Shown piece by piece: positions 44,461-53,700 of a stretch of DNA of 64,000 bases. The translations under genes and the position numbers were made by a program. This stretch comes from Chitinophaga sancti (GTDB taxonomy: Bacteria; Bacteroidota; Bacteroidia; Chitinophagales; Chitinophagaceae), in contig NZ_CP139972.1 in assembly GCF_034424315.1 (NCBI RefSeq), positions 1,364,001 through 1,428,000 on the forward strand, in the 5' to 3' direction. How positions within the stretch are numbered: position 1 is the first letter of the stretch; each line of letters starts with the position of its first letter. The notes under the pieces are model-generated. The model saw nothing but the letters and a program-made list of their open reading frames with translations. It made no database searches and was not told the origin of the DNA.

Positions 44461-45185
44461 GTGTATACGACCTTACTATACAGGAGACGGTCAATGTTGA
44501 TTTTGAAGAGATCTTCTTTACAGCTGAAAACAAAGCTGCGCTCAGCCAGGTGATCAAAGAATATAAATACCTTGATGAGCTGAAGAAATATGGCTTGCAA
44601 ATCGACAATAAGATCCTTTTACACGGACAATCTGGCTGTGGTAAAACAACGACAGCCAAGGCTATTGCTACTGCCCTGAAAAAGAAGATCACGATCGTGA
44701 ACCTGAGTAATCTCGTATCTTCCCGGATTGGTGAAACGTCTAAAAACCTGCAATCGCTTTTCGCACTGTCGGCCAGGCAACAGTCTGTACTCTTCCTCGA
44801 TGAGTTTGACCTGATGGGGAAGACGAGAGATAATAATGAAGACAATGATGTGGGAGAAATGCGCAGGCTCGTCAACTCTCTCATACAGGAAATAGATTAC
44901 CTGCCGGCAGAATGCCTGCTGATCTGTGCGACGAACCATTATGAGATGATTGATCCGGCCATCCTGCGCAGGTTCCAGTTAAAGATCAAGTATGAATTGC
45001 CTGCGGATGAAGAGCTGGATGGATATTATGAGAAGATGCTAATGCCATTTCCGGAACATCTGCAGGACCTGGACAGGAAATATGGGATCTCTTATGCAGA
45101 AGTGAAGGATTACATTCATACGACTATGAAGAAACGAATCATCGCGGAATTGGAGGCGAAGAACCAACACACCCCAATTCAATAA
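44457..45185 (+). CDS. Single-domain AAA+ ATPase
   Basis: 242 residues. Walker A LLHGQSGCGKTTTAKA, pore-loop-like NLSNLVSSRIGETSKNL, Walker B SVLFLDEFDLMGK, sensor 1 CLLICATNHYEM, arginine finger AILRRFQLKIKY. This matches the classic AAA module shared by FtsH, Cdc48 and ARC, without protease or other fused domains. It would act as a hexameric remodelling ATPase or as part of a toxin-like two-gene system, but its neighbour is YggS with an ATGA overlap. A role in loading or rescuing PLP enzymes is a guess from context. Confidence 0.88.
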   Translation: MSVYDLTIQETVNVDFEEIFFTAENKAALSQVIKEYKYLDELKKYGLQIDNKILLHGQSGCGKTTTAKAIATALKKKITIVNLSNLVSSRIGETSKNLQSLFALSARQQSVLFLDEFDLMGKTRDNNEDNDVGEMRRLVNSLIQEIDYLPAECLLICATNHYEMIDPAILRRFQLKIKYELPADEELDGYYEKMLMPFPEHLQDLDRKYGISYAEVKDYIHTTMKKRIIAELEAKNQHTPIQ

Positions 45186-45213
45186 TATAAATTTAAAACG
45201 CCATCGCAACACC

Positions 45214-46644
45214 ATGCTTCGCCCCTGGAAAATAGAAATACAATTAGATGCGCAATCCGAAAAAGCGATTTATCTCCAAATCGCTGATGTGATCATCCAG
45301 GATATTCAGACCGGCAGGTTAAAAGCAGGCGATGCGCTGCCCGGTAGCCGGCAGCTGGCAGCGGATCTGGGCGTAAACAGGAACACCGTAGTAGATGCAC
45401 TGAATGTGCTGATCAACGAAGGCTGGATCGAAGCAATGCCCCGCAAAGGAGCGTTCGTAGCAGATGTATTGCCGACGACCACACCACATAGCCATAGCGG
45501 AAAGCAAGCTATCAGTCAGCCCGAAACCAAGGGTCTTATTCACCTCTATTTTGATGATGGCTTTCCGGATAGCAAGATTGCTCCCATGACAGAACTGGCA
45601 CGCGCCTATAGGAAGATCTTTAATCAGAAAGCGCGGTGGCAACTGATGGGTTATAACAGCGAACTGGGTGATGAATCATTTAGAAAAGTAGTGGCCCAGA
45701 TGCTGAACCACCAGCGCGGTATGCAGATCACGGCGAACAATATCTGCATTACGAGAGGCAGCCAGATGGCCACTTACCTCGCCGCACATTGCCTGCTGCA
45801 GGCTGGTGACAAAGTGATTGTAGAAAACCCGGGCTACCGGCCAGCCTGGAAAGCGCTGGAAAATGCCGGTGCACAGCTGATTCCAATTGCAGTGGATGAA
45901 GAAGGTATCGTGATCGAAGATGTCATTACCTGCCTGCAATCACACCCGCACATAAAGGCGATGTATATCACACCGCATCACCAGTATCCAACTACCGTAA
46001 CCTTAAGTCTGCAACGCAGACAAGCCCTCATCAGGCTTTCCAATGAATATGGGTTTACCATTGTAGAAGATGACTATGACAACGAATTTCATTTTGGCTA
46101 CCGGCCGGTATTACCCCTCGCGAGTTTTCCTGAGTTGCGGAACTATGCATATATCGGCACGATGAGTAAGGTCGTTGCACCTGCGCTGCGCATCGGATAC
46201 CTTGTTTCCAATGATCCTGCATTTATGCAAAGAGTAGCGGGCCTGCGCAAGATCATTGATGTGCAGGGGGATGCTATGATGGAACAGGCAGTGCTGGAAC
46301 TTATCAGTGATGGTACGATTAAAAAACATATCCGCAAGGCAACACTCTTTTATAAGAATAAGAGAGATAAGACGCTGCAACTGCTGAAGAAATACCTGAA
46401 AGGGAAAGCGAATTATGAAGTGCCAGAGGGCGGACTGGCATTCTGGATCGAACCTGTTGCTAATATTAACTGGCAAACAGTGGCAGCAGAACTCCTGGCG
46501 AAAGGGATCAAAATAAATACCCCTGATAATTATAGTGACAATCCCCATTTGAACGGGTTCAGGTTTGGCTATGGAGCCTTGTCGGAAATACAGCTGGAAG
46601 AAGGTATCAGTGCTTTGGCGGCGTACCTGCCGGGTAAAGAATAA
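45214..46644 (+). CDS. MocR/PdxR-type regulator: GntR HTH fused to an aminotransferase-like domain
   Basis: 476 residues. Residues about 10-80: GntR winged helix (IYLQIADVIIQDIQTGRLKAG, LPGSRQLAADLGVNRNTVVDAL). Residues about 110-476: fold-type I aminotransferase domain with the PLP Asp/Tyr region (TPHHQYPTTVTLS, VEDDYDNEFHFG) and the PLP Lys in GTMSKVVAPALRIGYL. MocR proteins bind PLP as effector; PdxR activates B6 genes and GabR GABA genes. Sitting at the end of a run with pyridoxal kinase and YggS, it probably senses PLP and controls B6 salvage. Confidence 0.92.
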   Translation: MLRPWKIEIQLDAQSEKAIYLQIADVIIQDIQTGRLKAGDALPGSRQLAADLGVNRNTVVDALNVLINEGWIEAMPRKGAFVADVLPTTTPHSHSGKQAISQPETKGLIHLYFDDGFPDSKIAPMTELARAYRKIFNQKARWQLMGYNSELGDESFRKVVAQMLNHQRGMQITANNICITRGSQMATYLAAHCLLQAGDKVIVENPGYRPAWKALENAGAQLIPIAVDEEGIVIEDVITCLQSHPHIKAMYITPHHQYPTTVTLSLQRRQALIRLSNEYGFTIVEDDYDNEFHFGYRPVLPLASFPELRNYAYIGTMSKVVAPALRIGYLVSNDPAFMQRVAGLRKIIDVQGDAMMEQAVLELISDGTIKKHIRKATLFYKNKRDKTLQLLKKYLKGKANYEVPEGGLAFWIEPVANINWQTVAAELLAKGIKINTPDNYSDNPHLNGFRFGYGALSEIQLEEGISALAAYLPGKE

Positions 46645-46748
46645 AAAAGACAGCATAAAGGAGATAAGACATGCTTTCAAGCGATGGCATTATATCTTCT
46701 TTTTAACAATATTAAACACCTTCAATCCCTATTACCCACCCTATCCCA

Positions 46749-47357
46749 TCAACCCTTTCGCCCCGGCCGTATATTCAAATATGCTCCCTTATAAGGCTCC
46801 TCCGGAGAATACACAACCACCGCTACCACCTTTTTCTTAGGATCCGTCTCAAACGCTATTCCATGCCCCGCATCCCATACCGTACACTCACCCCCTTCCG
46901 CTTTATAAGTCGTTGTCTTCGTCAATTGGTACTTCGCATTCAGGTCTTCCAATGTCGAACCTACATGCAAACTATCCTCCGTCTTAAACGCAGGCGATGT
47001 CACCCTGATCTGTTTAACCTTCGCCGCCGGGTGGTCTCCTTCCGTATCACGGGCAGATAAAATCGAAGTTGCATAATTCCCCTTATAGTAAATAGCAACT
47101 GATTTCTGCATGGCCGCATCTCCATCATCCGGCTTACCCAGCAATTTGATCACATCATCCATATTTTCACCAATACGGGTATTCCCTATTGCCTTGCCCG
47201 GTACCACCAGGTATGCATCATCAGCAGTCACGGGTGCAGTGGATGGCGAAGGCACTGAAGTGGCCGGTGTTGTTGAGTCCTGTGCTGCAACAGTACCCCG
47301 CTGGTTTGAGTGGCAGGCGGCCAGCAGGATTAAGGCTACAATGATATTCGGTTTCAT
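46749..47357 (-). CDS. Hypothetical lipoprotein
   Basis: 202 residues. MKPNIIVALILLAACHSNQRG gives a lipobox with Cys 15, then a Thr/Pro/Ser linker (residues 25-45). The folded part has IGNTRIGENMDDVIKLLGKP, KVKQIRVTSPAF and STLEDLNAKYQLTKTTTY, resembling the BamE/SmpA-type pattern in which a small alpha-beta unit (GxtxxxVxxxLGxP) is repeated. Family not confirmed. Surface or periplasmic, attached by lipid. Convergent with the MocR gene, with no clear terminator between. Confidence 0.72.
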   Translation of the reverse strand: MKPNIIVALILLAACHSNQRGTVAAQDSTTPATSVPSPSTAPVTADDAYLVVPGKAIGNTRIGENMDDVIKLLGKPDDGDAAMQKSVAIYYKGNYATSILSARDTEGDHPAAKVKQIRVTSPAFKTEDSLHVGSTLEDLNAKYQLTKTTTYKAEGGECTVWDAGHGIAFETDPKKKVVAVVVYSPEEPYKGAYLNIRPGRKG

Positions 47358-47439
47358 ACACTATGCATATCAATTATTATTCCGAAACAAAACAGGTATG
47401 AAAGATGGAGTTCTATCAAAAAGATTTCAAAACAAAGTA

Positions 47440-47646
47440 TTCAAGAATACCACCATTCACCAACAAAAAGGAAAACCCTATATACAAAACATTCATGAAT
47501 AACATCATTCACGAACAGTAAGGGAAGCCCCGTATACGAAACTATAATAGATACCACTATTCACCAACAGTAAGCAAAACCCTATATACAAAACATTCCA
47601 GAATACCACCATTCACCAACAGTAAGCAAAACCTATCACCAACAAA
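47440..47646. repeat. Intergenic tandem repeat, 52-bp unit, four copies
   Basis: (C/T)ATTCACCAACA or a variant lies at 47454, 47506, 47558 and 47610, an exact 52-bp period. The unit (CACCATTCACCAACAGTAAG, then AAAACATTC) is related to part of the 131-bp unit at 33181 (AATTCACCAACGGTAATG). It lies upstream of the lipoprotein gene on the minus strand. Confidence 0.85.
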
Positions 47647-47676
47647 AAGGGGCCTGTCCAAAAAGACAAGCCCCTT
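47642..47676 (-). terminator. Intrinsic terminator of the giant secreted-protein gene
   Basis: On the minus strand AAGGGGCTTGTC and GACAGGCCCCTT pair over 12 bp with one mismatch around a TTTTTG loop, followed by TTTG. It starts 42 bp after the stop at 47719. Confidence 0.88.
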
Positions 47677-47718
47677 ATTATCTCAAAGAGATTTTTCACT
47701 CTAAAAAACCTCCCCATA

Positions 47719-50700
47719 CTACTTAATCACCGTCACATTCCCCTTCAGCGTCAGCTTCGGTCCACCAACCGCCTTCCTGTAATTCACTATATACAGGTAA
47801 GTACCTTCATCCACCAATGCCCCCTTAAACCGGCCATCCCATCCTGAACCCACCTCCTTACTACTATACACCGTTACACCCCAGCGGTTATAAACACTCA
47901 GTTCATAATCAATCATTGCACCTAATACCCCCGGCCTGAAATAATCATTATTCCCATCTCCATTCGGCGTAAACGCATTCACCACGCCCGTTGTCTGGTT
48001 ACAGGTCTTATAGTTCACCGTAAGACCCGCCGTCATTCCACCACAATCATTATAAATGGTCGCCGTGTAATAACCCGCCTTCGTCACCACATACCAGGAA
48101 GTGCTCGCACCATCCTGCCACTTCACACTATTCCCTGTACCCGCACTCACATTCAGGGTCAGCACCTCACCCTCACAGATGGTGGTATCCTTACCCAATG
48201 AGAATGCCTGGAGACCTGCCACCGTTACATTAATAGTATCTGAGGTCGTCTGACTACAATACTTATCCATCGCCTTCACAATATAGGTACCTGGTGTTTT
48301 TACTTCCCTGACCGGGTCTGTGCTGCCATCATTCCAGAGATAAGAAATCGCACCTTCGTTCGTTGCATTCAGCATCACTGAACCACCAGCACAAATCTCC
48401 TTGTCTATTCCCAGGTTAAGACCTATATTTCCTTTACTTGTTACTGACACGGTATCTTTCACCACACAACTATTCTTAGTGACCGTTACCCAGTAATCCC
48501 CTGGCTTACTTACACTGATCGTATTTACTGTGGAGCCATCAGACCATACTACTGTACCTCCATCCGGCTCTACCTCCAGTGTGGTACGCTCACCGGTACA
48601 AATCGCTACATCCGGTGTGAGGGTTACATTTGGCGCCGCCGCTACCGTTACCGTTGCATTGTCGCCCACGGTACAACCATTCAGGGATACCTCTACATTA
48701 TACGTACCAGTGGTGCTTACAATTATAGAAGGTCCGGTATCTCCGGTACTCCACAGGTAAGATGCGCCCTGTACATAAGCATTCAGTTTTACCGTATTGC
48801 CTTCACAGATCGTGGCATCTTCAATCGCTACCACAGGTGGTTCATGCACCGTAACCTTGATTTCATCAGTTGCTGAACAACCATTATTCGTTACCGTAGC
48901 TGAATAGGTTCCCGCTGCACTTACTGTGATTTGCTGGGTGCTTGCACCTGTACTCCATTTCACATCATAGCCTGCGCTGGCATTGTCCACCCCGATATCC
49001 AGTGTCAGTGAATTTCCTTTACAGATACCAGTGTCTTTACCCAGGTTCAGGACTGGCTTATTTACATAGCGTAAGTTGTAAGTAACCGGATCAGATACAC
49101 AACCTGTTACTCCGTCAGTTACCACGAATGTAGCCTGCACTGCACCATTCAGGTTAAATACATTGCTGCTTTGTGTAAGCGGCGCAGTCACTGCACTGGC
49201 CGGATATACGCTTTGCAAAGTGAATTTCGGCTTGCTCACCTTATTCTTCAGCTGCAATGCAAACTTCGGATTATCAGAACAGTTTACCGGCAATGCTGTG
49301 TCCAGTTGTGGTTTCGGACATGCGATTACTTTAATCACCTGTACTTTTTCCGTCGCCGCATTACCACATGCATCTTTTATATTCCATCTCCGGGTAATCG
49401 TGTACCCGTTACATATATCTACTGTATAAGGGTCTGTTGTCATGGTAGCCCGCTTAGGGAAGGCCGCATCACAGTTGTCCGTCGCATACAGCGCAGCTTC
49501 TGCAGGGATGGTACCACCGCAGGCCACGGTTACATCTGCCGGAGCCGTACCTATCACAGGTTTGGTTGTATCCTGTACTGTGATGGTTTGTTTCCATGTA
49601 TTTGTATTACCACATTGGTCTTTCGCAATCCAGGTCCTGATCAGCTGGTAATTACCTGCACAAGCACCGGCAGCAGCTACACGGGATTGTGAGAAGCTGA
49701 CCTTCACCGTACCACAGTTATCCGTTGCGTTAACAGTGGTAGGTGTAGCCGGTATGGCATCGCAATCAACTGTTATATCACCCGGAGGGTTTACGGTGAA
49801 TACCGGCCTGGTCGTATCCTGCACGGTGATCACCTGTTTCATGGTCGCCTTGTTACCACAGCCATCTGTTGCTGTGAATGTGCGTGTCAGGCGGTAACTA
49901 TTAGTACAGGAAGTGTTGAGGAATGCTTTCGTTTCAGAAAGTGTCACTTTTACATTCGCTGTACAATTGTCTGTAGCCGTCACCTCATCTAATGAAGGAA
50001 CCTGGTCACAGTTCACGGTCGTATCTCTCAGCGTAACCGAGAAGACAGGTTTTGTTGTATCCACCACAGTAATGATCTGTTTGAGCACAGATGTATTACC
50101 ACAACTATCGGAAGCAGTCCAGGTACGTGTAATCTGGTAAGTATTCACACAGGAACTACCAGATACATTCTGCCTTGTATCAACAGGTATTGCTGTAATA
50201 ATACCGGCGGTACAATTATCTGTGGCGGTCAGGTTTACAGCCGGTGGCAACTTATCACAATCCACGGTGATATTTGCCGGCTGTGTTACGTTGAACACCG
50301 GACCGGTCGTATCTTTTACCGTAACGATCTGTTTCAGGGTATCGCTCGCATTACCACAATTATCTACTGCTACCCATTTACGGATCAGGTAATAATTATT
50401 TCTACAGGTACCAGGCATGTCTACCCTTTGTACTAAAGGCGGTACCACCATACTGCCGGAGCAAAGGTCATTGGCCGCGAGACTTACAGCTGGAGGAATG
50501 TTATCGCAGCCCACCGTAATATTGGCCGGTGCTGCCGTGGTAAACACGGGTCCTGTTGTATCCTTCACGGTGATCGTTTGCTGTGCGCTGGCGGTAAGAC
50601 CACAACGGTCTCTGGCCGTCCAGGTACGCATCAGGATCGTCGTACATCCATCAGGGGTACTGATATTGTCTGCATAGGTCACCGTCAGTGCCTCATTGGT

Positions 50701-53700
50701 ATACGGTGCATGACTGAACACCGGTGAGCCAAAGAGCGTGGTGAAGTCAGTTCCGGGTGAACAGGCTGCATTTTTAGAAGGCGGCACTGCAATCACCACC
50801 GGAGGTGCACTGATCCGTTGCAGTTTCACGACATTACTGAGAGAGCTGCCGCTGCAACCAGAGGTCACAACTCTTCTGAGCCATACGGTATCAGCCGTAA
50901 TGGCAGCAGGTGTGTAGGTTGCTGTGGTACCACCGGCGCCGGTTGTAACATTGTAGAAACCGGTAATTGCATTGGTGGTACTCATCTGCCACTGGTAGGC
51001 ATAGGTGCCATCGCCACCGCTTACGGTGCCAGTGCCCTTAAGACTGGCAGGTGTTTCGGTAGCACAAAGCACCTGATCGGCGGAGATGGTGTTGCCCAGT
51101 ACTCCACCGATATTGTTCAGTGTAACAGTTGCAGGATTACCTGTACAGGATCCATTGCTCAGGACCCACTGTAAGGTAGCGGTTGTATTTACTTTTACGA
51201 TAACATCACTTGTTGCACTATGCTTATCTGCAATGACAGCCGCGCCGCTGATCACCGTCCAGGTACCCATGTAGGTGGAAGTCGCAGCAGCCATGTGGAA
51301 GAGCGAATCGTTACAATGAGTCTGGGCAGCGCCTGCAACGGCGTTTTCAGGCATTGCCAGGTTACGCAGGAAGATGCTGTCAGTACTTGTACACAGGCCA
51401 TTCGTTGCATTCCAGATCGCGGTTGCCGTATCACCTGCAGGCAGTGTGATAGTAGCAGTCGCGCTGTTAGCAATATCGATCGTAGCTTTAGAACCAGGCA
51501 GGAAACTCCAGGTACCGGTACCTGTTGCAGCCATTACGAACTTAGGATTATTACACTGGCTCATGGTATCTACGCCTGCATTGGCGGTACCAGACAGGGC
51601 GAAGTTAGCCAGCGTAACATTATCAGCACTGGTACATGCACCATTGGTGATGGTCCATGTCAGCACAGCTGTCACACCTGGTTTGATATATACGGTAGTA
51701 GTGGCGCTGGTGGTATCCGTAATTCTTGCAGTACCGCTGCTGATGCTCCATACACCCTTAGCGGTAGCGAGGGAAGGAACATTCGCCGCCATCACAAACA
51801 CAGAATCACTACAATGATTGGCATCAGCACCTGCATCAGCATCAGTTGGTTTATCAGATACTGTTACGATGCCGCTGGCACAGTTGGAACCTGCGCAGGC
51901 AGCCGCACCTTCTGCTCTTACATAATAAGTGGTGGTAGCAGTAACCGGCACGGTGATCGTAGCACCGGTACCGATAGCAGTACCTGTACCACATCCGCCG
52001 GCATACCATACCCAGCTGGCTGCGTCAGTGCCATCTGCATTTTTTGCCAGACTCCCCCCTTCTACGGTCAGGGTAGTTGTACCAGTCTGACAGATGAGCG
52101 GGGAACCAACGGTTACGCCTGTAGGATCTACAGAACCGGACTGCACATTCAGTGTGAAAGGAATGGTATTTGTACAACCCAGGCTATCATTGCTGAGGGT
52201 GAGTTCGAAATTATAAGTACCGGCAGCAGTGGTAGTCGGGAAGCTGACAGCCACCGGCCAGGTAGTAATAGGAGTAGTTGGTACCGCCGTAAACCCAGTC
52301 ATCGTACTGGTGATCGCATAATAGGCAGGATCGCCGCTGATGGCAGCAGGATTCAGGTCAAAGGTACCGGCAGCCGCACATACCGTAACAGGTGTGAGGG
52401 TTGCTTTCGGAATGTCTTTATAATGTATGGTGACCGTATCGTATGATGTACCACATGCCGCTTTGTTGGAAATGCACCATTGCAGCTGCACATCCTGGTA
52501 ATTGCCCTGTGGTATGGTTACCTGTGTATTGTAAGCAGTGGTATCAGCAATCGTTGCGGTACCGGATAACAATTTCCATTTACCGGTTTCAACGAATTCA
52601 CCGGTGAGCTCAGTATTCGGCTCATTCGCTCTCATGGTGAATACATTGGAAGTACCACACTGAGTCATTGCACTGTCTACATAAGCACGGGTTGCTTCAC
52701 CCATATAAGTAAGGGTATCATAAGCATAAACAACACATGATCCATTGACAGAAGATTGCACTTTCCACTGCAGGTAAGCCGTTGTACCAGCAGTGTTCAT
52801 TGTCACCACTGCTTTTGGATTATTGTGATTATAAATGACGTAATCATCAAAATTAATGTTACCTGTCGCACCTGAAATACCCGGACCTTCGAGACCAATT
52901 GTCTGCCAGGAACCCTTCGTACCGGTAGCCAGCGTGCGGTTCAATTTGAATGTACCGCCCGGGTTATCGGTGGCGCAGGAATACTGGCTGGTACCCGGAT
53001 CAGGCACCGGAACATCAGTGAGTGTAAACGTAAATACATCTGAAGTCACCTCACAGGTCGTTTGCTTCACCCTTACATAGAACTGGTTATCAGTCAGTGT
53101 TTCCGGGTTATAGTTCACAATGGTCATACCTGTGAATTCAGGCATTAACTGCCCGGAACCCGGCACGCCTCTGTACCACAGGATAGAATCTGCGGTAGTA
53201 CTCAATACATCATTCACAAACATACTGATCCTGTTGCCCACGCATAATGAAGTCTGGGAAGACCCGATCTGAACAAGCGGCTCATCATCTACTTTAATGG
53301 AAGTACTGTTTGAGTCTTTACAGAATTTATCATCACCATAAAATACAAGCCCATACACCTTGATAGTTGTATCGCGTATTAGTTTGATACTACGGTTAGG
53401 TTCATAATAATTTAATGTATCGCTCCATTCAAACTTGTCAAAACCACCGGATGCCTGCAGGTCCACCGTAGTACCTGCGCATACCTGGCTCTTGGTGAGC
53501 GAGAGTTGTGGCATAGGCAGGATGGTCAGTTTTACTGGGGCGGAAGGAGCCGCACAGGTTTCGGCAGAGGAGCCACTTTCATATAAGCGAACACGGAAAT
53601 AGTAATCTGCCGCGGCCGTTTTGGTACCTACCAGCTCACCCTGCGCAATGACAAGGGTATCCTTATTGGCAGTACCATATGGAACATTGAACCAGGTAAC

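Noticed and set aside
51220..52446. 408-codon plus-strand frame inside the giant gene
   Set aside because: Antisense shadow of repetitive Thr/Ser/Val-rich coding sequence; rich in Cys, Ser and Thr with no domain or signal.
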